Of a stretch of DNA of 64,000 nt, positions 35,141 to 47,779 are shown piece by piece. The position numbers and the translations under genes are program-made. The stretch comes from Sinonovacula constricta (taxonomy: Eukaryota > Mollusca > Bivalvia > Cardiida > Solecurtidae): positions 558,001-622,000 of the forward strand of contig CM017573.1 in assembly GCA_007844125.1 (NCBI GenBank), written 5' to 3'. How positions within the stretch are numbered: position 1 is the stretch's first letter; each line of letters begins with the position of its first letter. The notes under the pieces were generated by a model, which was given only the letters and a program-made list of their open reading frames with translations, did not search any database and was not told where the DNA came from.

Positions 35141-35346
35141 GTGAGGTAGAAAAAGATTCCTCTTCAAGAAAAGCTCTTCATGCAAGAAAGGTAGAAAAGG
35201 TACCAGTCTTTCTGATAAGACCACGGCAACTGTTTGTAAATGATGGAGAAACTGCCAAGTTCAGCACTTCATCCACTGGACCTTCTTCTAACAGAGTTGA
35301 ATGGTTTTTCAACAGTAAACATATCAAGGGAGGTAATAAATACAAG
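35141..35346 (+). CDS. Ig-repeat protein, first half of Ig domain 1 (exon b)
   Basis: Exon after acceptor TTTATGCCAG, donor GTAGGT; enters in phase 1, leaves in phase 0. A ~25-residue basic/serine-rich linker precedes the start of an I-set immunoglobulin domain: VPVFLIRPRQLFVNDGE, the B strand AKFSTSSTG and the C-strand tryptophan in VEWFFNSKHI. The B-strand cysteine is replaced by serine, so the usual intradomain disulfide cannot form, as in some cytoplasmic I-set domains. No signal peptide or membrane segment is seen. The family resembles muscle and cytoskeletal Ig-repeat proteins (titin, twitchin, obscurin, MYLK or palladin relatives); which one cannot be told from this part. Confidence 0.85.
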
Positions 35347-35981
35347 GTAGGTTGAGTGGAGTTGTTTCCCTTGTTCACTTTTTTCAATGATGTATATTTG
35401 AGCTGCTGGGTATCTTTTTTCTTTAAAATATGCAGTCTTGATGGTTGATTGAAATTATGATTGCACAATATGTAAAGTTTAAAACTCTATTTTATTGAAA
35501 AGATTGTTTTTTGGTTGAATTTTTTTTATATGCATGGTACATATCTATTAGAGAATTTTTTTTTTAATATTTCAATTTGAAGATGTTGTTATTATAACAG
35601 AAAGGTAGGAATTGTTAAGGCAAAGATTAATCTTACATAGCATGTTTTTTTGTTAATTTATTAATTTATTCATATAAAACTGAGAAAATTATTATTTTTT
35701 TTTTTTCAATTGTGTACTGTTTACTGCATCATAAAAGTAACAAAATGAGCATAGACACTAAATTTAAGCTCAGCAATTATATTCTTTTAGCACAAAAAAT
35801 TGTAACTGGTCAGATGCTGACTTATTGTGTACAATGTCATTAAATGCTGAAATGCTTAAATACATTTTGATATTTTGTTCTACATTTTCATTCATTTTGG
35901 CTTGCCACCACACAAGGTCAGCATCACTAACAAGGGACACTTTCTGACATATAACTTCTCAACGCATTGCTAGGAACTCCA

Positions 35982-36115
35982 GCAGATAATGGACTGGTCT
36001 CACTGACAAATGGACTGGTCTCACTGACAAATGGACTGGTCTCACTGACAAATGGACTGGTCTCACTGACAAATGGACTGGTCTCACTGACAAATGGACT
36101 GGTCTCACTGACAAA
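35982..36115. repeat. 21-bp tandem repeat, six copies
   Basis: Near-identical units of the form GGACTGGTCTCACTGACAAAT in the intron between exons b and c. The 63- and 73-codon frames across it exist because 21 is a multiple of three. Confidence 0.95.
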
Positions 36116-36518
36116 TGATAACATATTGCAGCATGGATGTGGATTCATAATCTGTTAGCTTTGCAATGCTTTTTTGAATCACATTTCACATTCATTTGAG
36201 GCACTGTACTCTCCAACTTTAAACCCCAAACAATCATCTTCAAGGATGGCTGCAGCTTTACTTATAGGTAGATCAGAAAGATAGGGCAAGAATTAAAAAA
36301 ATATATGTTGGCTTTTTCATCAAGTCCTTTTCTGATCTTTGATAAAAGGAGGGCTCTCAGTGTCTGTAATGATAGCAAGTCACCATAAACCTGAAGAAGA
36401 ATCAAAACAAAGATGTTCATTTTAAAGAAAAACCATGCAAATGAAAAATCCTAAAGGTCATTACAATTAAAATTCATGTATCTTGCATGAGCTGGGATAA
36501 TTAAAAACAAAACAACAA

Positions 36519-36768
36519 CATCCGTGACTGACTTGTTACTCTTATGACTGCTCAGCTGTCCACCACATCAGTTTGAGTACTGGTCAAGATGGAGGACATC
36601 TTGGAGAAGATCTTCAAGCTGTCCTGTGGTACAACATTGGTTCATCCGGATAATTGTCTGAGTTCTATGAAGACAATTTTCTAGAATCTTACTCCATCAA
36701 ATAACTGGATGTAATTTTAATCGATTATGAGTGTATCACTGCAATGTATTTAAAAAAAAAACAAGAAC
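36519..36768 (+). mobile_element. SINE family A copy, intronic
   Basis: ACATCCGTGACTGACTTGTT, GACTGCTCAGCTGTCCACCA, TTCAAGCTGTCCTGTGGTAC, AATAACTGGATGTAATTTTA, ATCACTGCAATGTATTTAAA. Head and body in family order with an A-rich tail. Confidence 0.7.
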
Positions 36769-37329
36769 AAAAACAACTAAAATAAAATATGATACACCTT
36801 TGTCAAAACTAAGCTGAATTATGGGAAACCTTATTTGAAAGCATCATTACTTTTCAATACAAAATTACTAGTAAGACTGCAGTATAAAGTTTAACCAATT
36901 TCAAGTTATTCTGCACATACTGTGGTTTTTAAGGCTTTTCTGCAATGTTTACAGTCAACTGTTTCCAAGTTTATATTGCTTAAGTGTGGAGTTTTCATGT
37001 CAGATAGTTTGATGTAGAAATGGTCTTACTTCTTATATAATGAATTTAAAACTGGGTTCAACTCGCTTGCCGTGTTGTTGAAAGCTTAACAGATTAAATA
37101 CAGTGATGGTTTTATTGGCTTGAAATCACCTTTTTATCCAACAAGAACAGAATTTTTGTTTTTGTGTTTAAATATCTAGAATGACAACTCCTTTGTGTCT
37201 TTCATCAATAATTTGTTGTCATTGTCTTTTGAACCAGAGGATCATTCCAGATTTATTAACTTTATGATTAATAAGATTATCACTACCACATACACTATGT
37301 TGATTGCTCAATATGTATTTTTTTTATAG

Positions 37330-37459
37330 ATATTTGAGGAAAATGGTTGCCACCATCTTGAAGTTATCATGGCAACAGCAGAAGACCATGGAGAGTACAC
37401 ATGTACTTTGGAAACATTGGCTGGTTCCACTTCTGCAACAGCATTTTTACATGTGCAGG
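37330..37459 (+). CDS. Ig-repeat protein, second half of Ig domain 1 (exon c)
   Basis: Exon between acceptor TTTTTATAG and donor GTGAGT, phase 0 in and phase 1 out. It encodes strands D-G of Ig domain 1: LEVIMATAEDHGEYTCTLE contains the hallmark D-x-G-x-Y-x-C of I-set domains, followed by AGSTSATAFLHVQ, the G strand. Joined to exon b it completes a domain of about 92 residues, the normal size. The longer open frame over this exon (37304-37657) is in a different frame and is a shadow. Confidence 0.92.
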
Positions 37460-39567
37460 GTGAGTATTTATACAGGGAAACCTATCAAAAAATTAATTGG
37501 AAATTTTCCTTGCTACACCAACCAGAGTAATGAAAACAGAATATTGAAGGCAAGTAGATTGATCTTCATGGTGTTTTGCATGATTCATACTCCAAGAAAA
37601 AAGTGCCATCATACATCCACACATAAAAATACTATTTTTAGCACAGTCTATTGCTGACAGTTATGATTTGCATGCCAAAATTAAAATTAAGTTAATTGTG
37701 GTATAATTATGTTAAAATTATGATTTTACAGAACAACCTAAGGTAATAATTTATTACTGACATTATTGCACAAGAACAAAGCAACCCAGCCACTGCATTG
37801 AAACATGGTTGGATGTAACCAGTGTATCAAATGGTGAACTTTAAATAGGTCTTGCCCTCTACATCCTTGCTGTTTGCACATAAAAATACAAGTTGAGCAC
37901 TCCTAAGTTTATATAAGAAGAAACATTTATTTTCTCAAAACAGGCCCAAGTTGGCTGATAAAGGCAATTGCATTTGGATCTTTGAAAAATATTCATTTTG
38001 AACTAGATATTTAATTTTTTTTATCATTGTTACCCTTACAGTATTTTAAAGCCACCTCATTTGAAGACATTTATTGCAATATTAACATTAGATAAGAAAA
38101 TCATACCAGCCAGTCAAAACTGACTAAGTGCTTCCTGTTTTCATGAGTGCACTGTATATGATTAAATACGGTAAAATGGAAAGACATTGTACATACAAAA
38201 ATGGAAAGACATTGTACGTACTGTATAAAAGAGATTTTGTTTCCTCATTAATCTTGGTTGTGTTTCTTATAGTGACATTGTGAGTTATTATATTTACTTG
38301 ACTCAACCAACTTTCCATACACAGTGGCCATATATTATTAAATGTATATTCACTTGGAAAAAGTTATGCATGGATACATGAATATGTAAAGCGACTTGGT
38401 TACAGTTGGTCAAATTGGCATTTTTATTTTGAAAAAAAAAAAAGAGCAAAACTTGGTTAAATCACAATGAACTGAAGTATTACAGTTGATACAAGTTTTT
38501 TGTGTAAGCTTGCTTTCCTTCTAAATATTGTGTTGTCTTTGGGTGAATAAAAAGAATTGCAAGGCTTTACAATTATAGCCTTTCTTCCAAACAACACAAT
38601 TCATAATGTGGTGGTAAAAATACTGTATTGTCATGGTAACATCTTAAGTTGTTGTTGTACAGTATTTTTCACCTGACCTTCATATAGAATCCATGTCTTT
38701 GTTAGAATTTGAATGTGGGTCTGACAGATTGCTATCTGCAGGGGATTTATTTTTCTTATGTTGATATGATGCTTTACTGCTAGCCAATTTCAGATATTTA
38801 TACCTCCACATTTTAAATTAAAATAAGTTCTACATATAAATAAAATGTAATTATATTATATTTTTTACAAATAAACCTTTATAAATAGCATGTGAAGTGT
38901 CCAGTGTACACACAGGCATCAGTTCTGTGTAGAACTCTTTATTGTCAGCCATGTATGAAAGTAGTCTGTACCTATAATCCTTTGAAGGCTTTCACACAGT
39001 CTGGTGGATCAGTCTGGTGGATCAGTCTGGTGGTGGATCAGTCTGGTGTTGACACATTGTTGACACCACTCGGGGTCTCTTATGAAATGTATATTTTTGT
39101 GGGAAAGATAGTGTAGCATGCAGTAACAGGAAATCCCAGCTCTTCTGTGGGAACTTTTTCAGGGAAAAGAACCAAGTATTCCACTTTTAACAGTGTAGCT
39201 TGCAACAATAAAGTGTAGCTTGCAATTATTTATAAAAAAAGGTAGCCGACCTTATTAGGAATTCATTGCTGTTTGGCAAGGTCTTGTTTAATAAAAGAAA
39301 CAAGCATGATGATGTTAACACTGCAGCTTGCAATTACAGACGTAGAACAACAGGAAGAAAGACGACTAGTAGATAGTCTTGTTCCTATTTGAGTTATGAT
39401 TTGTTACTTACACATATTAATGTAATGAGTTGACAGTGTAAGAGAGTGTTTAGTGCCCAGAATTGTCATCTTTTTGTTTGAAGTGCCTGCTCTTTGAGTC
39501 ATCTTGGATGTCTCACATCTGTACTCATTCTTGTGCTCTTTCATGTAATCTTTGTTGTTTTTTTCAG
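37460..39567 (+). other. intron between exons c and d
   Basis: About 2.1 kb, AT-rich. It contains only a short 13-bp tandem repeat (38997-39050) and a GTACATACA/GTACGTACT duplication of 24 bp near 38175-38220. No SINE recognised. Confidence 0.6.
38997..39050. repeat. 13-bp tandem repeat
   Basis: About four copies of CAGTCTGGTGGAT, one with an extra GGT. Confidence 0.85.
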
Positions 39568-39690
39568 AGGAGATTAGAAGTAAGGGGCATAACTCTCACA
39601 TACCTTCAGCTCCATGTGTTGAACTACCCTTGATGGATGCATACTATCCTGAGGGAACTAAAGATGCAACCCTGATCTGCAAATTTACAA
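39568..39690 (+). CDS. Ig-repeat protein, first half of Ig domain 2 (exon d)
   Basis: Acceptor TTTTTTTCAG, donor GTAAGT, phase 1 at both ends. A short linker (EEIRSKGHNSHIPSAP) is followed by CVELPLMDAYYPEGTKDA and the B strand TLICKFT with its cysteine present. The intron falls directly after the B strand. The continuation is the exon at 47780, 8 kb further on. Confidence 0.88.
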
Positions 39691-39849
39691 GTAAGTCTAT
39701 CTTGTTACTTAGTTGAGCATCAGCTTTCATATGTGAGAAGTCATGGGTTGGTCTCAGGTTGCATCAACCCAAGAAGTGTGTTTGTTTATTCAGTTTTGTA
39801 GCTTATACATGTACTTGCAGTGTCCAAAGAAATAGGTAGCAGTAATAGT

Positions 39850-40210
39850 AAGTCATTTTTGAGTTGGTTTAGAGTTGGGGCCCACAGAAGAGGAAGGTCA
39901 GGTGTTTGAGCCCTGGAATAGACATACTACAGTATATTAAAAGCACCAGTAATTTTTTTCTAAAGTCTTCATAGACGATAATATATATTCTTAAGATCAA
40001 CTGGTCAACTGTTACATGCTAGGATGCAGGAGGTCTTAAGTTAGATTGGAGTGGAACAACAAATTGTGTGGTCAAAATGAGGTTGTGGGTTTGATGCCTG
40101 GCCTGCAACAGACCAAGTTTCCTTAGTAATAAATCATTAGTGTGGAATAACTTTGAGAGTGCATCACCAACACTTCCACCAAACCATCACTAACCCGATA
40201 TCCCAAGCTA
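39850..40210 (+). mobile_element. diverged SINE family C fragments
   Basis: Two head-like pieces: GTCAGGTGTTTGAGCCCTGG with ATAGACATACTACAGTATAT (39895-39940), and GAGGTTGTGGGTTTGATGCC, CAACAGACCAAGTTTCCTTA (40079-40125). Too decayed to delimit. Confidence 0.4.
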
Positions 40211-40669
40211 AAAAAACAACATTCTTGTCCCATCTTCTATCCTATCATTAAGTAATCTAACCCCACAAGGGGATGTAATAAAACGTTGTTGAATGAGTAA
40301 GTAGTTGAGTGGTTAGGTGTGTTGGGTCATTTCCACAGCTGGGACTGGTCATTTGTCCATATCTGCACAACCTGTTGTTGATAGTGATTAAATGGCTGTT
40401 AGTGAGACCAAATAACCATTTTGTTCACCTATAATTACCTGCCATTTTAGAAAAATACAGAGCAAGACTGCATGCTTGATGCCTAGTACACACTATATGT
40501 ATATATGGATGTGGGAAAGCTGTAAAGTGTATGTTGACTACTGGTATGCTACTAGTATGAGAATGTCTGTCAAGCTCAAACCATGACATAACAGCTCTAG
40601 TCAGATATTTACAGTTACCTTAGACTTTCACTGTATGTGTTTGGGTCCTATTTACTTCAAAACCTTGAG

Positions 40670-40830
40670 TTAGTGAACTTCTACCAGCTGTCCTGTGGTG
40701 CACCAGAGGTTTGAGTTTTAACTTACTAAGTTAATGTCTTCCAACTGTTCTGTGGTGTACCGGTGGTTCTGCCCAGACATTAGCCTGCTATGTCTTTCTT
40801 AACCAATAATTAGCAGGATGTTTCCAATAT
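40670..40830 (+). mobile_element. SINE family A fragment with internal duplication
   Basis: The segment CTACCAGCTGTCCTGTGGTG is repeated as TTCCAACTGTTCTGTGGTGT about 55 bp on, then GTGGTTCTGCCCAGACATTA and AGCAGGATGTTTCCAATATG. Confidence 0.5.
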
Positions 40831-41454
40831 GCGATAAATATCTTGCTGTGCACAATGGTTTTAATATAATATTTACTAGCTGCACTATACTGTAAATGAA
40901 GGTCAACAATGTTACATGTACTGTCTATGGTGATGACAGAATGAACAAAGGTAGAGTTGTCATAAACCTTCTAGTATATATCTAGGTTTGTGTACTCCTG
41001 TATAATGATTATGCAACCTTTGGGTCTAATTAGGATCCTCACTACAACCCGATGCACAATACATGGTCAGAGAATCTGAAACCCACATTGTACTGGTATG
41101 GGAATGTTATACTAGCCTTATGTTCACTGGGGCTTGTCACTCATATTGATGGTGGTATGATAAAATAAATATTGTGATTTACAAGGTGGAGTGAAAAAGG
41201 GAGAGAAAGTGATTTAAGTTTTTATGAAGTTACAAATAGGACAATGTTTTACCTGGATAATTAACTAGTGTGTTTGTTTTTTTATTTATTTTGGATTTTA
41301 ATCATTTAGGTAAAATGGTTTGTATTCTTTCTTTGTAGTGTAATATTTAATTAGTAATCCTGGAAATGTAATATGAGGGTAGTTTTTACAGGGGTCTGTC
41401 ATAAAATGGCATAATACAAGAGGATATTTTTTGTTTGTTTTTGTTTTGTTACAT

Positions 41455-41570
41455 CACACTCACATAATGATGGTCATATTAGTGACATGCACTTGCATAT
41501 CTATGTAGAATCACATATGCACTGCAGGTCAGCTGGAAGATCTTCTCACATGAAAGTTCTCACACAGGTA
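41455..41570 (-). mobile_element. SINE family A fragment (minus)
   Basis: ATGGTCATATTAGTGACATG and CAGGTCAGCTGGAAGATCTT are reverse complements of the family tail and body. The central part is altered. Confidence 0.55.
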
Positions 41571-42798
41571 TATATATAATTTACCGAGTTAGAAGTCAGC
41601 AACTCTTAAACATTTAACTAGGGAGACCCTCAATAATATAACTTACATTGAGAAATGAAATAGGGCCTTAAGCTGTTTTAGTATTAAGCCTGTGACGTGT
41701 GTATCAAATTTAAGAAATTACTGTTTTACCTGTATACAAGACCTGGGCGTATGTTGTTGTCTGCTTTTGGATTTTACAACTGACACAATAGTGGTAAAAA
41801 AATATATATTAAAATATTTTGGTAATTTTTCATGATGTTAAAGAATATTTTGTTGTTTAATATAAGTATTGTATTTTTCAAGTGGGATGATAAAATGAAA
41901 TTGCTATTAAGACCATTGTTGCTATGACAACAAATCCTTTTCAAAAACTTCCCCCACAAATGCAATTAAATCCAGAAGTGATGATTTAATCATTTATAAT
42001 AAGATTAGGTAATCTTTTATTATAGTTATTTTTTCAACATTTTAATAAAAAAATTTCAATGTGTTTTTTGTTTGTTTAAGCTTTTACAAAAGGGAGCATC
42101 TTTAGTTTATCTTTGTTAATTTTATAGTGAGCATAAAAGGCATCTATTTACAAGTTATATTTAGTCCAAAATAAGTTTTCATGGTATGATAGTTCAGTGG
42201 TTAAAATTAGGTTTTTTGTATGCCTGAGTTATGATAATAATACATGTTTTCTAAGTGGATGTTGTTGAAGACTTCATGGTTGAGAAAATATATGTGTGAT
42301 TGTTTTTGTGGGATACAGTGAGTTTCTCGGTACATGTAAGTCAAAACTGATTTGTTTGGTTGTAAATTGCAAATTATATGTTACTATGATGTTATTAATG
42401 ACATTTTTTGGACATGCAAATTTGATTTTGAATGAATGATTTAAAAAAAGTTTTTTATATTTATTTTGGCTTGGAGATAAAAAGGTCTATGTAATAAAAC
42501 AACATTTAGGAATAGTGTCCTTTACAAATTAAATGTAAATTTTCTTCATCTACATAAATGAAATCAGTTAGTAATGCGTACAGTTTGAAATAAATATGGC
42601 GTTGATAACATTTTGCACTACTATACAGTTATATAATCCTTGATGTCTACAATATACACGTGTGATGAATCAAAATTTCACCACTGTACACATTGACTTG
42701 TTAATGAATCATGACATGGATATTTTTCTCTCAACCACAAAAGCAAATACTTGCCCTTACATGGACCTTCCCATATTAAGCTGCAGACCAGACCAGAA
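41571..42798 (+). other. intronic stretch, nothing recognised
   Basis: AT-rich part of the 8-kb intron. No exon or repeat found; the short frames here have no family resemblance. Confidence 0.4.
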
Positions 42799-43041
42799 CA
42801 TCCGTGGCATAGTGGTGGAGTCTCCTATTTTAACTCCTGACTGCTTAGCCTCTCATTGTGTGGGTTCAAGTCCTATTAGGGGCAAAGAACTTAAAGTGGG
42901 AAGGTCTTCCAGCTGAATTGTTGTGTGCTTGTGGTTCTACCCTGATATTTGTCTGGGGTCTTCCTCCACCAAATAGCTGTACGTTGCTAAAATGGTCATA
43001 AATGGTTGCTGTGATCTATTTCAACAATAAAACAAAAAACA
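42799..43041 (+). mobile_element. SINE family A copy, near full length
   Basis: ACATCCGTGGCATAGTGGTG (A box), GTGTGGGTTCAAGTCC (B box), GGAAGGTCTTCCAGCTGAAT, GTGGTTCTACCCTGATATTT, GTCTGGGGTCTTCCTCCACC, AAATAGCTGTACGTTGCTAA and a CAATAAAACAAAAAAC tail. Confidence 0.85.
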
Positions 43042-44019
43042 GACCAGAACTTGAACCCAGATGGTGAGGTATAGGGTTGTTACCAGCACTTTATCATGGC
43101 TTGTCTATCAGCACCATCAAAATTAAGTGTGGACATTGTATGGTGTAGTGGATTGAAATGTGCTTAAATTTTTTTATTTTCAGTTGTAGTAATATGTTGA
43201 AATATATGTCAAATGTAATAAATACGTAGTAAATATATGTAGTAAATTGTACTGTTTAGGGTAGTCATTGGGGTTCTATTTTTGTATCAGTTTTACCACA
43301 AGCTACAAAAGATTTATAGTTAGATTCTTTGAAAGTAAAATTTGTTACTTCAATTGGATTTAGGATTGACCCTACAGCTAGTTAGAACGATGTTTCGATT
43401 TGATAAAACATGCCATATCACAAATATGTATTGTAGTATTAAATTTAATCTACATGCTACCTTAAAAATCTATAAACAAAATACAATAAAAACATTGCTG
43501 AGATGTTTTAATGGCACACCTTCATGTAATTAATCATTTTTTTCAAGATAAGAATTAGATTAATGTTTTTCCCACATTTTAAATTAAACCACATGATTAC
43601 AGAACAGTTCAAGAGGTATGTACAACATTTGTGCATTCTCCACAATTGAACTTTTGCCAACAACTCACTCATGCTCCTTAGCCCCAGAGTTCAACTCCCT
43701 AAAAAAGTCTGATTGAGAAGAATATACTAAACCTACAAATGCAGTGATTTGTGGAAAGATGCATTGTTGTTGTGAAGATTATCTGCGATTTCAGTGACTG
43801 AGTTCAAAATCTATATGTGCTGATTTGTTCATAAAAATTTTACTTATTACATGTTAAATACACTAAAATTGCATTAAAAAATTACGCATTCCTATCATAA
43901 ACTGAAATCATTGAGTTGATTAAAACAATCCTAAATTGGCAATGTTAAAATAGGTCATACATGTTGTCAGTATAACTACATGTATTTCTTTCTTATAATA
44001 TATTAATGAAGAGACACCT
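43042..44019 (+). other. intronic stretch, nothing recognised
   Basis: AT-rich; no convincing exon or repeat. Confidence 0.4.
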
Positions 44020-44830
44020 GCCCTGAAAGTTGGAGGGAGATTTTTGGCACCTGGTTTTCGAAAGTCCCACAGTCATATAAGGCAGTGTCAGCATGTGAGG
44101 GTAGTTTCATCTCCAGCCAGACATTCAGTACATGCATCACTTGAAGACAGCACTTTATCTGCATTTAGTGAACATTGTCTCTGGATACCCTTTGTGTGAT
44201 GTTTGGATGATAAACCTTGGTGTTGATGACATGATATCGATGTGAAGACAGCACTTTATCTGCATTTAGTGAACTTTGTCTCTGGATACCCTTTGTGTGA
44301 TGTTTGGATGATAAACCTTGGTGTTGATGACATGATATCGATGTGAAGACAGCACTTTATCTGCATTTAGTGAACATTGTCTCTGGATACCCTTTGTGTG
44401 ATGTTTGGATGATAAACCTTGGTGTTGATGACATGATATCGATGTGAAGACAGCACTTTATCTGCATTTAGTGAACTTTGTCTCTGGATACCCTTTGTGT
44501 GATGTTTGGATGATAAACCTTGGTGTTGATGACATGATATCGATGTGAAGACAGCACTTTATCTGCATTTAGTGAACTTTGTCTCTGGATACCCTTTGTG
44601 TGATGTTTGGATGATAAACCTTGATGTTGATGACATGATATCGATGTGAAGACAGCACTTGATCTGGTTAAACGGAACATTGTCTCAGGATACTTTAAGG
44701 AATGATGTTTGGATGATAAACCTTGATGTTGATGACATGATATCGATGTGAAGACAGCACTTGATCTGGTTAGAGGGAACATTGTCTCAGGATATTTTAA
44801 GGAGTGATGTTTAGATAATAAACCTGGATG
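44020..44830 (+). mobile_element. SINE family C copy carrying a 101-bp tandem array
   Basis: The upstream part (CAGTGTCAGCATGTGAGGGT, ACATTCAGTACATGCATCAC) matches the middle of family C. From 44142 the family's 3' third (GAAGACAGCACTTTATCTGC, GTCTCTGGATACC, GGATGATAAACC) is repeated about six and a half times and ends GATAATAAACCTGG. Confidence 0.7.
44142..44820. repeat. 101-bp tandem array derived from a SINE 3' end
   Basis: The landmark TGTGAAGACAGCACTT falls at 44241, 44342, 44443, 44544, 44645 and 44747, so the spacing is 101 (last 102). A first diverged unit begins at 44142. Linker segments TTGATGACATGATATCGATG join the units. The last two units carry a different variant (CTTGATCTGGTTA). 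The 104-codon minus frame is an array artefact. Confidence 0.93.
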
Positions 44831-44884
44831 TAAACACTATCTTTGAAAAATCTTTTCATTATTACTTAAATCAAACTGAAACAA

Positions 44885-44960
44885 AGGGAAGTACCTTGTG
44901 GTGCAATGAAGATGGTACATTAGATTTAGGAGCCAAAGTCTGCAAGTTCAATTCCCAGAA
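44885..44960 (+). pseudogene. tRNA-like SINE head
   Basis: TTGTGGTGCAATGAAGATGG is weakly A-box-like and AGTTCAATTCCCAG B-box-like. Remnant only. Confidence 0.3.
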
Positions 44961-46253
44961 ATAATAAAGAAATGTCTAGTGTTGATTTTCTCTTTTATTC
45001 TTTCTTCAAGATTTGTTTAAGCTCCTATAGGTGTTGGAAAAAGTGTCATTTAATTTGATGTGACATGTATTTTAAACTAATACAGCAATATTGAATAGTC
45101 ATTATGGCCATTATTGGTGAATATTTTTTCGACACTATATATCAGTAAAGCCCACCACTGCATATCAGAGGTCTGCTGGCAGGACATTCCCATAAAATCT
45201 TTTTGCCTTGAAAAAGATTCATACTCATGCACAGAGCAGGCAAGATACATGTTTTAAGTTGGTTATTCTAACCATGCTGCCATTGGTCTCTCTGAACGAA
45301 GAGTAATGAGATATTGCATCATGTACACGTAATCCAACTGAATCCTTTTTTGTAAGATAACTATTTGATAGCATTTGTATCCTTTTATCTTGGTTTCATT
45401 TAAGTTCAATATAAGTAGCATGATATTGATTGGTGATCATCTAATTAAACATGCAAGGTACTTGTACCTTGGGTCGTTATACTGGTGAAGATAGTGACAA
45501 CCAGGTATGTTGATTAACATGATTGTGCAATCGATGAAATATTCATACTGATTTAAGGTTGGGGATTTAGAATACGTGATGGTTTCAGATTAATTGAAGT
45601 TGTTTTGTGGGTTGTTTTGTTCCATTTACTAATAAATAGGAGTTTTATTTCAGTACATATAAGTTTAATGAGGTCTACTGGTATGATTAAATTGTGAAAT
45701 TTGACAGCGTGGTGTATGCAAATTTGAGTAATGGATTAAAATACATTTTTAAGGTATTTTTGCAGTCTAAGTTTGTTTTTATAAGCAGTTTAACTTAGTA
45801 AGCCATTAAAACATTATGTTTAGATATTTTTTTTCCAAATATTGTTTCTTCTTTTTTGTGTTGATAGTGTTATAAAAGATTATGCTGTTGCTGCTGCTAA
45901 TATTGGTGGTGATGAAGTTGATGATGACGATAAAAACATCGATTTATACCAGCTTCACATATAATTATTTATGGTATGATAATGTAGATGTGGTAAATAA
46001 AGTACAAAATCCCTAAGGCATGTTAGGGCAGGTAAGGTGAATTTTCAGAATCCATTTAAATGAAAGCTTATACATTGTAAATTTGAGGTATATTTTTATT
46101 TTATCAGCTATCAGATCATTATTATGTTGACATATTGCTGTGTTGTATGTAAAAAAGGTAATATCTGTATCTAAATTGAACCACTATCCAAAGACCACAG
46201 AAGTTACCTGTATGCATCAGGACAGATTCAGGTATATATATGATCAGAATACA
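44961..46253 (+). other. intronic stretch, nothing recognised
   Basis: AT-rich. A GAT/GTTG-rich low-complexity patch lies at 45880-45935. No exon found. Confidence 0.4.
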
Positions 46254-46687
46254 CAGTGTTTAGGTTAGGACTACAAAGCAGTGGGCCAATTTGACCCATC
46301 ACTTCTGAAAACAGTGGTCAGTTTTTATTATCAGTGGGTCATTTAAAAAGATGAAAAAAACTCACCAGAAATGCTTTACTTACATAGTGCATCATTAAAC
46401 TTATGCATCTATTTATTATGATCAGTAGCTGCTAGTACATATATAATGTCAATCCAATACAGCCGTTTTTAGGTCAAAAGGTAATGCCGAGTCGGTCTAT
46501 TTTTAGTAGAAACTAGTTTGTGTACAAGCTAGACTTAGAATTACGATTGATAGAAAAATAGAAGTATTTCTTTCTATTTTATTTATTTTTTACTTTTATT
46601 AGCATGTGCCAAAATGACCCATTTAGTTAAAAATGTATGCCAACTTTGCACCAATACTGCAATAGGCACGCTCTAGCCTAAACACTG
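46254..46687. mobile_element. hAT-like MITE, intronic
   Basis: The ends CAGTGTTTAGGTTAG (46254-46268) and CTAGCCTAAACACTG (46673-46687) are inverted repeats with one mismatch. The flanks share ATACA at slightly different offsets, so the duplication is not exact. Non-coding. Confidence 0.6.
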
Positions 46688-46844
46688 GATACACGTTTCA
46701 ATTAATGTGTTGGTCTCTGGTGACAAGGTTCCAGGTTTGAACCGCAAGCTTACTGCTATCTGTATTTATAGTAAATACCTAGATATTTCCTACACATTTC
46801 CTACACATTGTCGTACAGTATATGGTTACTTCCTGAGTACCAAA

Positions 46845-47000
46845 GGTGTGACATACCAAAGTTGTACAAATGTTGTGGTGATGTAACGGTAGCTCTCTTG
46901 TTAGTATTTACAAGGAAAGTTCCATGACTGGATAGCAAGAGGTTGGAACATGCATCTTGGGTAGGTTAAGGCAGCACTATTTATGTACGATCAATCTCCA
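46845..47000 (+). mobile_element. SINE family C fragment (middle)
   Basis: GTGACATACCAAAGTTGTAC, GGTAGCTCTCTTGTTAGTAT, GAAAGTTCCATGACTGG and AAGGCAGCACTATTTATG follow family order. Confidence 0.6.
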
Positions 47001-47489
47001 AGCAGAGTTGTTGTTCATACCTCACTATAACACCACTGCTTTGGGCCCAATGACAAGAATCTAGTCCAAACGGACAAACAATGTATTTAACCCACACTAA
47101 TTTGATTTTAAGGACCATAACCATAGTAAATATAATATTCAATTGTGTTTTGGTCTGAAAACCTAGGATTACTTGTGTGATTTAGCAATAACTATCAAAT
47201 TATTTCCTGTACTTTTTAAGCAAGGCAGGTAACTGCATGAATGTTCACTAGAACACAGCATATTTATAACATACACATAAATACAAAAACTAAATGAATT
47301 ACATGCTGACATTTAATTTAACAATATTTAAATGATTTATCTTTATCTCACTTTTCTCTCATGAGCTACGTGTGTAACCAATTTGAACCTTCTATTTTCA
47401 AATTCCTAACCAGTGTATTATCTAACGTCATACAGAGTCATGTGTCCTTAAATAATCTAAGCCCATTACAGAGGTAAACAGACAGAACA

Positions 47490-47553
47490 AGAGAGTGGTG
47501 TACACTGTCTCCACATAACTATAAGATAAGACAAGGACATTAAACCCAACAAA
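47490..47553 (+). mobile_element. SINE family C 3'-end fragment
   Basis: ACACTGTCTCCACATAACTA and GACATTAAACCCAACAAAC match the family 3' end. Possibly the end of the same insertion as 46845-47000. Confidence 0.5.
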
Positions 47554-47779
47554 CTGCAACCTCAATAATTTTCATATAGGTAGATTAATCTCTACACCAC
47601 AACAAATTTTCAAACTTAGAACATTTAAACTTGGTTGCACAGTCTTTAACTAGCTTATAAAGACTGTAAAAAACAATTGAAATATTGTTAGTAATAAAAT
47701 AAGTAAGAGAAAGTATGTCTTTTACAAAGAATATTTCATAACAAAATTACCAAGTTATTAATCTTTTTTTCTCTTACAG

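Noticed and set aside
35927..36158. Frames across the 21-bp repeat between Ig exons
   Set aside because: Period divisible by three; no link in phase to the Ig exons.
37304..37657. 117-codon plus frame over Ig exon c
   Set aside because: It is in a different frame from the Ig coding sequence, which is fixed by the D-x-G-x-Y-x-C motif and splice phases.
44468..44782. 104-codon minus frame in the 101-bp array
   Set aside because: Array of SINE origin; the frame shifts between units and has no family resemblance.
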